From an uncultured Clostridia bacterium (GTDB lineage: Bacteria; Bacillota; Clostridia; Christensenellales; Pumilibacteraceae), in the NCBI GenBank assembly GCA_948440265.1, contig CAOJOK010000005.1, positions 1-64,000 on the forward strand: 64,000 bases of DNA, given 5' to 3'. Shown piece by piece: positions 1 to 8,367 of this stretch; position 1 is the stretch's first letter, and each line of letters opens with the position of its first letter. The notes beneath the pieces were generated by a model. That model ran no database searches. It worked only from the letters and a program-made list of their open reading frames with translations, and was not told the origin of the DNA. Position numbers and translations under genes: made by a program.

Positions 1-13
1 CGTATAAAACAAA

Positions 14-41
14 AATAGGCTTGTTTTTTAACAAACCTATT
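14..41 (-). terminator. Possible intrinsic terminator at window start
   Basis: An imperfect inverted repeat (AATAGGcTTGTT / AACAAaCCTATT, loop TTTT) is followed by an A-rich run on its left, which would be a U-run for a leftward transcript. No leftward gene ends here inside the window, so it may belong to unseen sequence or simply be a hairpin. Confidence 0.3.
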
Positions 42-71
42 GTAAATCAGCAAAAATACACGGTTTAACAA

Positions 72-100
72 TTGATTTTTTTGCTACGATATGATAAAAT
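72..100 (+). promoter_or_regulatory. Promoter for aspartate aminotransferase gene
   Basis: TTGATT (72-77), a 17-base spacer and TAAAAT (95-100) match a sigma-A promoter about 48 bases upstream of the first gene. Seen directly in the sequence; activity is inferred. Confidence 0.55.
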
Positions 101-147
101 GAATATGATGACTAAGTTTACGCTTTAAAGCGAAAGGATTGTTTCAA

Positions 148-1356
148 ATGAAAATCAGTAAAAGAGCAAGTTCGGTGTCTCCGTCGCTGACACTGGAAAT
201 AACGGCAAAGGCAAACAAATTGAAAGCGGACGGAGTGGACGTCGTATCTTTCGGAGCAGGCGAGCCCGATTTCAACACTCCCGACTTCATAATAGATGCC
301 GCCAAAGCCGCGCTCGATTGCGGAAAAACCAAGTATACTCCTGCGGCAGGAACGCTGTCGCTTCGCAAAGCCATTGCGGATAAACTGAAAAGAGAGAACG
401 GACTCGATTACGAACCTGCCGATATAGTGGTGTCCAACGGTGCAAAGCACTGCCTGCACAATGTGCTTCAAGCCATACTCGACCCCGGCGACGAAGTCAT
501 AATACCGGCGCCGTTTTGGTTGACCTATCCGGAGCTTGTAAAGATTTCGGACGGCGTGCCCGTGTTTGTGCAGACGAAAGAAGAAGACGATTTCAGACTC
601 ACCACGGACGAACTGGAAAAAGCCATAACAAAGAAAACCAAAGCCGTTATCATAAATACGCCGAATAACCCGACAGGCGCGGTGTATTCGAAAAAAGAAC
701 TCGAAAAACTTGCCGAAGTCGTTTTGAAACACGACGACATATATATAATATCCGACGAAATATACGAGCATCTCGTCTATGACGGAGCAAAGCCTATATC
801 GATTGCGTCGTTCTCGGAAGAAATTAAAGAGCGCACGATAATAGTCAACGGAGTAAGCAAGACGTTTTCGATGACAGGCTGGCGCATAGGCTATACGGCG
901 TCGAACAGAGCGGTCGCAAAAGCCATCTCCGGCTTGCAGAGCCACGAAACCTCCAATCCCAACACGCCTGCGCAGTTTGCTACGGAAGCCGCGCTGTGCG
1001 ACGGCGGTCACGGCGATACGTTCGTGGAAAATATGGTCAAAGAATTCGATGAAAGAAGATTGCTTTTGATGAAAAAGCTGGACACGGTAAAGGGAATAAC
1101 TTACGTCAAACCCAGCGGCGCATTTTATGTTATGATGTGTGTGAAAAACATTTTCGGAAAGAGCTTCGACGGAAAAAAGATAACGACGGCATTGGGTTTT
1201 GCAAATGCTCTCTTGGAAAAAGAGAACGTAGCCGTCATACCCTGCGAATCGTTCGGGGCGCCCGATTATGTGCGGTTGAGTTATGCGATTTCCAAAGCAG
1301 ACATCGAAAAGGGTATAAACAGAATAAAATCTTTTGTGGAGAAGTTGAAGGCATAG
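148..1356 (+). CDS. Aspartate aminotransferase (class I PLP aminotransferase)
   Basis: Cytosolic pyridoxal-phosphate enzyme, probably transferring the amino group between aspartate and 2-oxoglutarate. The product is 402 residues, full length for the AspB/AspC-type subgroup. Visible landmarks are FGAGEPDF near the N-terminus, the NTPNNPTG segment, SDEIYEHL, and the Schiff-base lysine (residue 238) in VSKTFSMTGWRIGY. The ORF track begins at a TTG (139), but the ATG at 148 with GAAAGG about 10 bases upstream gives the usual MKISKR start. It is followed at short distance by the citrate-synthase-like gene on the same strand, so the two may be co-transcribed. Substrate specificity within class I cannot be settled from sequence alone; a second member of the family lies at 37.5 kb. 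Confidence 0.9.
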   Translation: MKISKRASSVSPSLTLEITAKANKLKADGVDVVSFGAGEPDFNTPDFIIDAAKAALDCGKTKYTPAAGTLSLRKAIADKLKRENGLDYEPADIVVSNGAKHCLHNVLQAILDPGDEVIIPAPFWLTYPELVKISDGVPVFVQTKEEDDFRLTTDELEKAITKKTKAVIINTPNNPTGAVYSKKELEKLAEVVLKHDDIYIISDEIYEHLVYDGAKPISIASFSEEIKERTIIVNGVSKTFSMTGWRIGYTASNRAVAKAISGLQSHETSNPNTPAQFATEAALCDGGHGDTFVENMVKEFDERRLLLMKKLDTVKGITYVKPSGAFYVMMCVKNIFGKSFDGKKITTALGFANALLEKENVAVIPCESFGAPDYVRLSYAISKADIEKGINRIKSFVEKLKA

Positions 1357-1399
1357 GTAAAAGACGCGCGTGTGAAGCGGTCGAAGAAAACGGGTATTT

Positions 1400-2806
1400 A
1401 TGGAAAAAAAGTATGTAGCGACAAATAAGAGAACGGGTCTGCTCGAAGCCAAAGAATTTGACTATGAGTTGCAGAACAGGGAACAGCCCAATCTGTACAG
1501 GGGCGTGTTTGATTATGAGCACGTTCCCAAAATCGTGTTCAACGACAGACTTGTGCCTATGCATACTCCCAAATCCATTTTTATAACCGATACGACTTTC
1601 CGCGACGGACAGCAGTCCACTGCGCCGCTGACGGTGGAACAGATTAAGACGCTTTTCACCCTTATGCACAAATTGGGCGGAAAAAAGGGACTGATTCGCC
1701 AGACGGAATTCTTTCTGTATTCGGATAAGGATAAGGCGGCGGTTCGCGCCTGTCGGGAACTCGGCTTCGAATTTCCCGAGATTACAAGCTGGATACGCGC
1801 AGACGAGCGCGACTTCAAACTGGTAAAAGATATGGGCATAAAGGAAACGGGCATACTCGTTTCCTGCAGCGACTATCATATCTATAAGAAGATGAAACTG
1901 GACAGAAAGCAGGCAATGGAGAAGTATCTCGGAATCGTCAAAACGGCATTGTCGAGCGGAATAATTCCGCGCTGTCACTTCGAAGATATTACCCGTGCCG
2001 ATTTCTACGGCTTTGTGGTGCCGCTGGCGCACGAGCTTATGAATTTGAGCAAGGAATCGGGAATCCCGATTAAGATACGCGCCTGCGATACGCTCGGTTA
2101 CGGAGTGTCTTTCCCGGGCAGTGCGCTTCCGAGAAGCGTACAGGGAATAATATACGGCTTGAACGCCTATGCGGAGGTGCCCAGCAGTCAGCTCGAGTGG
2201 CACGGGCACAACGATTTTTACAAAGCGGTAAACAATGCCACAACGGCTTGGCTATACGGTTGCAGCGGCGTCAATTGTTCGCTGCTCGGAATCGGAGAGA
2301 GAACGGGAAACTGTCCCACGGAAGCAATGTGCATAGAATACGCACAGCTGAAAGGCACGAGAGACGGTATGGATTTGACGCAGATAACGGCAATCGCCGA
2401 CTATTTCGAGCACGAAATAGGTTATGTCTTGCCGCCTATGACGCCGTTTGCGGGACGCAGTTTCAATGCGACGAGAGCAGGCATACACGCAGACGGTCTG
2501 TTGAAGGACCAGGAGATTTACAATATATTCGACACCGAAAAACTGCTCGGCAAAAAACCCGTCGTGTCCATAAACAATGCGTCGGGCGCCGCGGGAATAG
2601 CATATTGGATAAACTCTTATTACGACTTGAAGGGAGATGGCGTCGTTACCAAAACCGACGACATAGTCGTAAAAGTAAAGAAGCTTGTAGACGAACAGTA
2701 CGCTTCGGGACGCAATACCGTCATGGGCGACGACGAGCTCGATTCGCTTGTCCGTATTGCAGACAAGCGGTTGCACAAGCTGTTGACCGTCGGAGAAAGA
2801 CGGTGA
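1400..2806 (+). CDS. Re-citrate synthase-like / isopropylmalate synthase family enzyme
   Basis: A DRE-TIM barrel enzyme of 468 residues, related to 2-isopropylmalate and homocitrate synthases. The acetyl-CoA condensing signature DTTFRDGQQS (about residue 62) and the HGHND metal motif (about residue 275) are present, as are RCHFEDITRADFYGFV and RACDTLGYGV. The pattern DTTFRDGQQ...IRQTEFFLYSDKD...FPEITSWIRA is, to my recollection, that of the Clostridium kluyveri Re-face citrate synthase group, which makes citrate from oxaloacetate and acetyl-CoA in anaerobes lacking the ordinary enzyme. An aconitase at 35 kb and an NADP-type glutamate dehydrogenase at 13 kb fit a partial oxidative branch to glutamate. 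Such proteins are often labelled 2-isopropylmalate synthase. The length lacks room for a LeuA-type regulatory domain. Substrate is inferred. Confidence 0.75.
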   Translation: MEKKYVATNKRTGLLEAKEFDYELQNREQPNLYRGVFDYEHVPKIVFNDRLVPMHTPKSIFITDTTFRDGQQSTAPLTVEQIKTLFTLMHKLGGKKGLIRQTEFFLYSDKDKAAVRACRELGFEFPEITSWIRADERDFKLVKDMGIKETGILVSCSDYHIYKKMKLDRKQAMEKYLGIVKTALSSGIIPRCHFEDITRADFYGFVVPLAHELMNLSKESGIPIKIRACDTLGYGVSFPGSALPRSVQGIIYGLNAYAEVPSSQLEWHGHNDFYKAVNNATTAWLYGCSGVNCSLLGIGERTGNCPTEAMCIEYAQLKGTRDGMDLTQITAIADYFEHEIGYVLPPMTPFAGRSFNATRAGIHADGLLKDQEIYNIFDTEKLLGKKPVVSINNASGAAGIAYWINSYYDLKGDGVVTKTDDIVVKVKKLVDEQYASGRNTVMGDDELDSLVRIADKRLHKLLTVGERR

Positions 2807-2856
2807 AAATTATCAAGGTAACCCCAAAAAATATATAATAAACGGAGGACAGAAAA

Positions 2857-3255
2857 ATGATAAATCTCATTTACGGGGCAAAAGGCAGTGGCAAGACCGG
2901 CAAGATTATGTCGGCGGTGAACGAAAGAAGCCGTAGCGCACAGGGGTCTGTCGTGTTCATAACCGACAATGCCCGTTCGCTCGATATCGACAAGAACGTA
3001 CGTTTTATAAACATCAAGGATTTCGGGGTGAAGTGGGATTGCTGTTTCATAGCTTTTCTTAAAGGTATGGTGGCGGCAAACAGCGATAACAACGAAATTT
3101 ACATCGACGGAATTTCCAGAATTCTCGGCAAGCCTGCGGAGGAACTCGAGGAGTTTATGACTGAACTCGACAATCTCTCGTCTATGTTCGACATCGATTT
3201 CACGTTGACGGTGTCCACGGCGCAATTGCCCAAGTTTATGCTGAAATACGTTTAA
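2857..3255 (+). CDS. Small P-loop NTPase-like protein, unknown role
   Basis: A 132-residue soluble protein that opens with a Walker A motif, GAKGSGKT (residues 7-14), followed by a short alpha/beta sequence with no further recognisable domain. The Walker B candidate EIYIDGI lies near residue 87. The start is an ATG with GGAGGA eight bases upstream. It sits between the citrate-synthase-like gene and thrC, all on the plus strand. Homologous small P-loop proteins in Clostridia are commonly mislabelled as twitching-motility PilT; the full PilT architecture is absent here. Function unknown; nucleotide binding is inferred from the motif only. Confidence 0.75.
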   Translation: MINLIYGAKGSGKTGKIMSAVNERSRSAQGSVVFITDNARSLDIDKNVRFINIKDFGVKWDCCFIAFLKGMVAANSDNNEIYIDGISRILGKPAEELEEFMTELDNLSSMFDIDFTLTVSTAQLPKFMLKYV

Positions 3256-3306
3256 TAGCGTTATCTGCAGAAAATTCAAATAATTATAAAACTATATGCG
3301 TGTTCG

Positions 3307-3331
3307 GGGCGTGCGCAATCGGTGTGCGCCC
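3307..3331 (+). promoter_or_regulatory. GC-rich leader hairpin upstream of thrC
   Basis: GGGCGTGCGC and GTGTGCGCCC form a stem with G-U pairs about 40 bases before the threonine synthase start. It has no U-run, so it is not a simple terminator, and it has no T-box signature. The role is unknown. Confidence 0.3.
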
Positions 3332-3372
3332 TGCATACGCAGACTCGAAACGACATAATAAAAGGACAATAA

Positions 3373-4848
3373 ATGTACTACATTTCCACGAGAAATAAAA
3401 ATGAACGCGTGAGCGGAGCGCAAGCGGTCGTGCAGGGAATTGCAAGCGACGGCGGTTTGTATGTGCCCGAAGAAATTCCGAGCGTAACAAAGGAAGAAAT
3501 TGCGTCGCTGAAAAGTATGGAATACTATGAACGCGCCGCTTTCATAATAGGCAAATTTCTGCCCGAACTTTGCGGCGAACTCGAAGAATGGTGCAAAAAA
3601 GCATACTCCCGTTTCGACGGAGACCCTGCGCCGTTGGTAAAAGCGGACGGCAGATATTTTTTGGAACTGTGGCACGGACCTACGCACGCTTTCAAAGATA
3701 TGGCGCTGACGCTGTTGCCGTATCTTATGACGGGCAGTAAAAAGGTCTTGAACAGAACGGATAAAACGCTTATACTCGTGGCGACAAGCGGCGACACGGG
3801 CAAAGCCGCGCTCGAAGGTTTCAAAGACGTGGAAGGCACCGCCTGCACGGTGTTCTATCCCGACGGCGGAGTGAGCAAACTGCAAAAACTGCAAATGACT
3901 ACACAGCGGGGAAACAACGTGTTTGTTTCGGCGGTGAAAGGCAACTTTGACGACGCGCAAACGGCAGTAAAAAAAGTGTTCGCCGATAAAGGCGTCAAGG
4001 ATAAACTTGCGGAGAAAGGTTATAATCTTTCCAGTGCGAATTCCATAAACTGGGGACGGCTGGTTCCGCAAATCGCATATTATTTTTCCGCTTACGCGGA
4101 CCTTGCCGACAGCGGCGAAATAAAAGACGGGGAAAAGGTTGTGTTCACCGTGCCGACGGGCAACTTCGGCAATATACTTGCGGCATATTACGCAATGAAA
4201 ATGGGTTTGCCGATAAAACGCCTTGTCTGCGCGTCCAACTGCAATAACGTGCTGACCGACTTTTTCGAAAGCGGAACTTACGATTTGAAAAGAGAGTTTC
4301 ATAAGACCATAAGCCCGTCTATGGATATTTTGATTTCTTCGAATTTCGAACGCTTGATTTTCGAAACAAGCGGCAGAAACGATAAACTGACGAAAGAGCG
4401 AATGGAAAAGCTGACGGCAGACGGAAAATACGACGTCACGAAAGCCGAGTTGAAAAAAATAACCGAATCTTTTGCAGCATACAGCGCAGACGACGAAACG
4501 ACGAAGGAGACCATTGCCGACTTTTTCGACGAGAGCGGATATATTCTCGACCCTCACAGCGCGGTGGCATTCGACGCTACGTTGCGTTTCGAAGAAGATA
4601 CGGGAGAAGAAAAGGTGATAACGGTATGCACGGCAAGTCCGTATAAGTTTGTCGGAAGCGTGCTGGAAGCAATAGGAGAAAGCGTGCCGCAGGATGAAAA
4701 TGCGGCGCTTGAAAAATTGGAAGAAGAAACGGCGTTGCCCCTTCCCGACAGTCTGAAAGAATTGCCGTCGCTTAAAATACGTTTCGGCGGCTGCGTGGAA
4801 AAGGACGCGATAGAGCAGACTGTTTTAGACAGTATTACAGCGGAGTAG
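3373..4848 (+). CDS. thrC: Threonine synthase
   Basis: PLP enzyme converting O-phosphohomoserine to threonine and phosphate in the cytosol. The 491-residue product is of the long threonine synthase type. It has the N-terminal YYISTRN start, the Schiff-base lysine 108 in GPTHAFKDMAL, the SGDTGKAALEGF phosphate-binding stretch (about 140-151) and the VPTGNFGN PLP-phosphate loop (about 259-266). ATG with AAGGACA upstream. The trpS gene follows after two bases, pointing to one transcript. With metA at 59.9 kb it marks the aspartate-family branch from homoserine. Confidence 0.95.
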   Translation: MYYISTRNKNERVSGAQAVVQGIASDGGLYVPEEIPSVTKEEIASLKSMEYYERAAFIIGKFLPELCGELEEWCKKAYSRFDGDPAPLVKADGRYFLELWHGPTHAFKDMALTLLPYLMTGSKKVLNRTDKTLILVATSGDTGKAALEGFKDVEGTACTVFYPDGGVSKLQKLQMTTQRGNNVFVSAVKGNFDDAQTAVKKVFADKGVKDKLAEKGYNLSSANSINWGRLVPQIAYYFSAYADLADSGEIKDGEKVVFTVPTGNFGNILAAYYAMKMGLPIKRLVCASNCNNVLTDFFESGTYDLKREFHKTISPSMDILISSNFERLIFETSGRNDKLTKERMEKLTADGKYDVTKAELKKITESFAAYSADDETTKETIADFFDESGYILDPHSAVAFDATLRFEEDTGEEKVITVCTASPYKFVGSVLEAIGESVPQDENAALEKLEEETALPLPDSLKELPSLKIRFGGCVEKDAIEQTVLDSITAE

Positions 4849-4850
4849 AT

Positions 4851-5855
4851 ATGGAGCAGGAACAGAAAAAACGTGTTTTTTCGGCAGTGCAGCCCACCGG
4901 CAGTCTGACGATAGGAAACTATATAGGCGCGATTAAAAACTTTATAAAAATGCAGGAAGAATACGACTGCATATATGCCGTTGCCGATTTGCACAGCATA
5001 ACGGTGGATATAAAACCCGAAATTCTTCGGAAGAATGTCACCGACGTCACGGCGCTGTTTTTGGCGGCAGGCATAGACCCCGAAAAAAGCGTATTTTTCG
5101 TGCAGTCGCACGTTCACGAACACGCGGAACTGACTTGGATATTGAACTGCTATACTCAATTCGGCGAAGCGAGAAGAATGACGCAGTTTAAAGATAAGAG
5201 CAAGAAAGCGCCCGAAAACGTAAACGTCGGCTTGTTTGACTATCCTTCGCTTATGGCGGCGGACATACTCTTATATCAAACCGATTATGTGCCTGTCGGC
5301 AAAGACCAGATGCAGCACGTCGAGCTTGCGAGAACCATAGCGGAAAGATTCAATAACAGGAACGGACAGACTTTCAAAGTGCCGGAAGGCGTTTTGCCCA
5401 AACTCGGCGCTAAAATTCAATCGCTGTCCAATCCGAGCGCGAAAATGAGCAAGTCCGACGCCGACCCCAACGGCAGTATACTGATTTTGGACAAGCCCGA
5501 AGATATAGTCAGAAAGTTCAGGCGCGCCGTCACCGACAGCGATTCGACTGTTAAATACGACCCCGCGAACAAACCCGGCGTAAGCAATCTATTGACGATA
5601 TATTCGGCATTCACGGGCAAAGACGTAAAAGAATGCGAAAAAGACTTTGACGGCAAGGATTATGCATACTTGAAATCGCAGGTCGCGGACGCCACGGTGG
5701 AAGGTCTGCGGGAAACGCGGGAAAACTTCGAGCGGCTGTCCAAACAGAAGGATTATCTGTTCGACGTTATGAAAAACGGTGCGGAAAAGGCGTCGTACAT
5801 TGCGAGAAGAACGATGTCCAAAGTCTGGCGAAAACTCGGCTTTGTCCGTCCTTAA
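4851..5855 (+). CDS. trpS: Tryptophanyl-tRNA synthetase
   Basis: Class I aminoacyl-tRNA synthetase charging tRNA-Trp; 334 residues, the usual bacterial length. The HIGH-equivalent is PTGSLTIGNYIGA (about 15-27), with threonine in place of histidine as in other bacterial TrpRS. The KMSKS loop appears as AKMSKSDAD (about 197-205). YPSLMAADILLYQTDYVPVGKDQ is the typical tryptophan pocket region. The gene starts two bases after thrC, with a CGGAG ribosome site inside the thrC end, so translation may be coupled. Confidence 0.96.
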   Translation: MEQEQKKRVFSAVQPTGSLTIGNYIGAIKNFIKMQEEYDCIYAVADLHSITVDIKPEILRKNVTDVTALFLAAGIDPEKSVFFVQSHVHEHAELTWILNCYTQFGEARRMTQFKDKSKKAPENVNVGLFDYPSLMAADILLYQTDYVPVGKDQMQHVELARTIAERFNNRNGQTFKVPEGVLPKLGAKIQSLSNPSAKMSKSDADPNGSILILDKPEDIVRKFRRAVTDSDSTVKYDPANKPGVSNLLTIYSAFTGKDVKECEKDFDGKDYAYLKSQVADATVEGLRETRENFERLSKQKDYLFDVMKNGAEKASYIARRTMSKVWRKLGFVRP

Positions 5856-5872
5856 CAAGGCAGGTAGAAGAT

Positions 5873-6742
5873 TTGTACGGTTATGTAGTGCCATTTAAAG
5901 AAAAACTTGCAATGCAGAACTTTGTGCTGTATCGCGCATTTTACTGCGGACTGTGTAAAAGTACGGGCAGGTTGTTCGGACAGTTTCCGAGATTTACGAC
6001 AAATTACGATATGACGTTTTTCGGCGTTTTTCTGCACGACTGCAAGACTCACGACGTCGCGTTGAAAGAAGAAAACTGTATCTGCAATCCGTTTAAGAAA
6101 AAGCCGATAGCCAAAAGCGAACTTATGGACGAGATTGCCGCCGTTAATATCATTTTGTCTTATTATAAAGCGGTGGACGGAGTCATAGACGGCGAGGGCG
6201 TCAAAATGCGTATGGCGAAGCGTTCGCTGAAAAAGCCGTTTAAAAAAGCAAGCAAGATTTGTCCCGAAGTCGAAAGAATAACCCGTGAAAAATACGAAGC
6301 TTTGCGCAAAGCGGAGCAGAGCGGAGTTAAGGGCGTAGATGCGGCGGCGGACTATTTCGCTTCTATGTTGCGCGATATAACGGAGTGTTTGCTCAAAGAC
6401 ACTGCCGACGAATACAAGAAGGGCGTGGCATATAATATAGGTAAACTGGTGTATCTTATGGACGCTTTGGACGATGTGGACGAAGACTATAAGAAGAAGC
6501 GCTATAATCCGCTTATAGCGGAATTCGGCGGATATAAAAACCGCGAGCAGTTCATAAAAGACAATTACGACGATTTGAGCTTTATGCTGAACGGAACCTG
6601 CAATCGGGCGATTTCGGACTTTAATAACATAGAGTTTACTCAAAGCCGCGATTTGATGCAGAATATTCTGTATCACGGTATAAGAGAAAAGATAAAAGAG
6701 CTGTTAGACAGCAAAAAGAAATTGCCGAAACCGAAAATTTAA
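5873..6742 (+). CDS. DUF5685 family protein
   Basis: A 289-residue protein with the N-terminal pattern MYGYVVPFKEKL...LYRAFYCGLCKSTG...TTNYDMTFF, which I recognise as the DUF5685 family of Firmicutes. The spaced cysteine pairs (CGLC, CKTH, CICNP) suggest a possible metal or Fe-S site, but this is inference. The start is TTG at 5873, preceded by AAGGCAGGT and giving the conserved M(Y/F)GYV opening. In this neighbourhood it precedes the J-domain-like gene and a membrane protein, a trio probably working together. Function unknown. Confidence 0.75.
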   Translation: MYGYVVPFKEKLAMQNFVLYRAFYCGLCKSTGRLFGQFPRFTTNYDMTFFGVFLHDCKTHDVALKEENCICNPFKKKPIAKSELMDEIAAVNIILSYYKAVDGVIDGEGVKMRMAKRSLKKPFKKASKICPEVERITREKYEALRKAEQSGVKGVDAAADYFASMLRDITECLLKDTADEYKKGVAYNIGKLVYLMDALDDVDEDYKKKRYNPLIAEFGGYKNREQFIKDNYDDLSFMLNGTCNRAISDFNNIEFTQSRDLMQNILYHGIREKIKELLDSKKKLPKPKI

Positions 6743-6800
6743 AGACTTTGCGGCAATAATAAAAAAGAAGTTAAGCCGATTACGGCAAAAGGAGTAATAG

Positions 6801-7409
6801 ATGGTAAACGACCCTTACAAGGTATTGGACTTGCCCGAAGACAGCGGAGAAGAGCTGCTTAAAGCTCGGTATCAAGAACTGAAAGCAAAATACAGCGAAC
6901 AGCGTTTTGCGCCCGGAGAGGAGGGCAACGAGGGCGCGAACAAGCTTATGGAGTTGGAAGAAGCTTGGAAGATGATTGCGTCGCAGTTGGAAAAGAGCAG
7001 AGCGAAAGAAACTTTCGGCGGAGATTTCGGTCAGATTGACGACCTTATAAAAAAAGGCAAATACGACGAAGCACAGGCAATGCTCGACGCTTACACCGAA
7101 CGCAGTGCGGAGTGGCACTATTTGCAGTCGATAGTTTTTTACAAGCGCGATTGGCTGGCGGAGAGTCGCAAACAGCTTAAAATGGCAGTTGAAGCCGACC
7201 CGACAAACGAGAAATACAAGACAGCTCTGACCAAATTGGAAATGGTTATGGGCAATCCCCAGACTAATCCACAGAATCTCGGCAGACCGCAGGGCACGCC
7301 CGTTATGAACGACGACAGCGCACAGCAGACGGCAAACTGTTTGAGCAATTGCTGTCTGGCATACTGTATAACCGATTGCTGCTGCAATGCGGCGCGCTGC
7401 TGCGGCTGA
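6801..7409 (+). CDS. Degenerate J-domain protein with cysteine-rich tail
   Basis: A 202-residue protein. The first 65 residues resemble a J domain (NDPYKVLDLPEDSGEELLKARYQELKAKY), but the HPD tripeptide needed to stimulate DnaK ATPase is not present. The middle (about 75-150) is helical and TPR-like (YDEAQAMLDAYTERSAEWHYLQSIVFYKRDWL). The last 25 residues are extremely rich in cysteine (CLSNCCLAYCITDCCCNAARCCG), a possible metal-binding or palmitoylation-like anchor. ATG with AAGGAG upstream. It lies between DUF5685 and a membrane protein gene, suggesting a shared role. Function is not known. Confidence 0.75.
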   Translation: MVNDPYKVLDLPEDSGEELLKARYQELKAKYSEQRFAPGEEGNEGANKLMELEEAWKMIASQLEKSRAKETFGGDFGQIDDLIKKGKYDEAQAMLDAYTERSAEWHYLQSIVFYKRDWLAESRKQLKMAVEADPTNEKYKTALTKLEMVMGNPQTNPQNLGRPQGTPVMNDDSAQQTANCLSNCCLAYCITDCCCNAARCCG

Positions 7410-7417
7410 CAGTCGTC

Positions 7418-8059
7418 TTGGAAGATAACGAGAACAAAAACGGCGGACGCCGACCCGACGGAGGACAGGACGACAATCCGTTTGAAGGATATGACGCGCC
7501 CAAAACCGTAAAAAAATCCGAGAAAACCGCAAAGCCGTCGAGAAAGATAGCCTATGCGGCGGTTGCCGCGGCGATTGCTTCCGTGTCGGCAGTCGCGACC
7601 GTGTATCTTCCGACCAAGATACTGCCGCTTGTGATAGCGTCGTTTTGCTTCTTTCTCGCGTACGTCAAATGCGGTATCTTTTACGGCATAGCCGCGGCGG
7701 TCGTAACGTCTTTGATTACGTTTTTGTGCGGCGGTCTCTGCACTTCGCTCATTATGCTTGCGATATGCTTTTTTCCGTACAGCCTGCTGTGCCTGCCGCT
7801 TCGCAGATTCGGATATAAAAAACCGATGGGCGCGTTGATAAGAATATCGTCGGTGGTCGTTTTTGTCAATATAGCTTTTGTCGCCGTCTATTTTATAGCC
7901 GAGTACGCCGTTCTTGGCGGTATGGATATAGTGGGGGCGGTGGGCAATTTCGGCAAATTCGGATACTTGATTTGCGCGCTTATAGTGTCGGCGGTCGCCG
8001 CTGTGACGGATGTATTGTTCGTTATGTGCGACAAGGTGATAACGCCCAAATTGAAGTAA
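7418..8059 (+). CDS. Polytopic membrane protein, unknown function
   Basis: A short charged, glycine-rich N-terminus (EDNENKNGGRRPDGGQDD...) is followed by about five or six hydrophobic helices from residue 45 on, rich in Ala, Val, Ile and Phe, and a short lysine-containing tail. It is an integral membrane protein of roughly 213 residues. The start is uncertain: the ORF track uses a TTG at 7349 that overlaps the previous gene. I prefer the TTG at 7418, nine bases after the previous stop, where termination-reinitiation would work. No good ribosome site is seen for either. It ends the DUF5685/J-like gene group. No family recognised. Confidence 0.6.
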   Translation: MEDNENKNGGRRPDGGQDDNPFEGYDAPKTVKKSEKTAKPSRKIAYAAVAAAIASVSAVATVYLPTKILPLVIASFCFFLAYVKCGIFYGIAAAVVTSLITFLCGGLCTSLIMLAICFFPYSLLCLPLRRFGYKKPMGALIRISSVVVFVNIAFVAVYFIAEYAVLGGMDIVGAVGNFGKFGYLICALIVSAVAAVTDVLFVMCDKVITPKLK

Positions 8060-8109
8060 TATACAGCCGTCAAAGGCTGAAAAAAGATGGAGCAAGAGCG
8101 GTAAATTGC

Positions 8110-8139
8110 TTGACAAGCCCTGCCGTGTTGTGATAATAT
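8110..8139 (+). promoter_or_regulatory. Promoter of rpmG-secE-nusG operon
   Basis: TTGACA (8110-8115) is followed by a -10 region in TGATAATATT (GATAAT at 16 bases or TAATAT at 18 bases). It sits just before the 5' hairpin and the L33 gene. Confidence 0.55.
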
Positions 8140-8146
8140 TATAAAG

Positions 8147-8170
8147 CACCACTAACGAGGTGGTGTTTTT
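8147..8170 (+). terminator. 5' leader hairpin with T-run before rpmG
   Basis: CACCAC / GTGGTG with a 7-base loop runs straight into TTTTT. It has the form of a small intrinsic terminator but lies at what should be the very 5' end of the operon transcript. It could be an attenuator or the terminator of the upstream membrane-protein transcript. Confidence 0.45.
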
Positions 8171-8196
8171 GACTGTAAACCGAGGAGATAACGACA

Positions 8197-8346
8197 ATGA
8201 GAACGCGTATTACTCTTGCTTGCACCGAGTGCAAACAGCGCAACTACGACAATATGAAAAACAAGAAGAACGACCCCGATAGGTTGGAACTGAAAAAATA
8301 TTGCCGTTTTTGCAAAAAGCACACGGTTCATAAAGAAACGAAATAA
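8197..8346 (+). CDS. rpmG: 50S ribosomal protein L33
   Basis: A 49-residue protein too short for the ORF track: [17 protein letters not shown]... ending ...[12 protein letters not shown]. It has the two CxxC zinc-ribbon pairs (CTEC and CRFC) of the zinc-binding form of L33, a component of the large ribosomal subunit. ATG with GAGGAG nine bases upstream. It is the first gene of the classic rpmG-secE-nusG cluster. The family and position together make this call safe. Confidence 0.95.
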   Translation: MRTRITLACTECKQRNYDNMKNKKNDPDRLELKKYCRFCKKHTVHKETK

Positions 8347-8367
8347 CCTCTGCGGGAGCTTAAAGAA

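Noticed and set aside
118-1452. 444-aa minus-strand ORF
   Set aside because: Antisense shadow of the aspartate aminotransferase gene.
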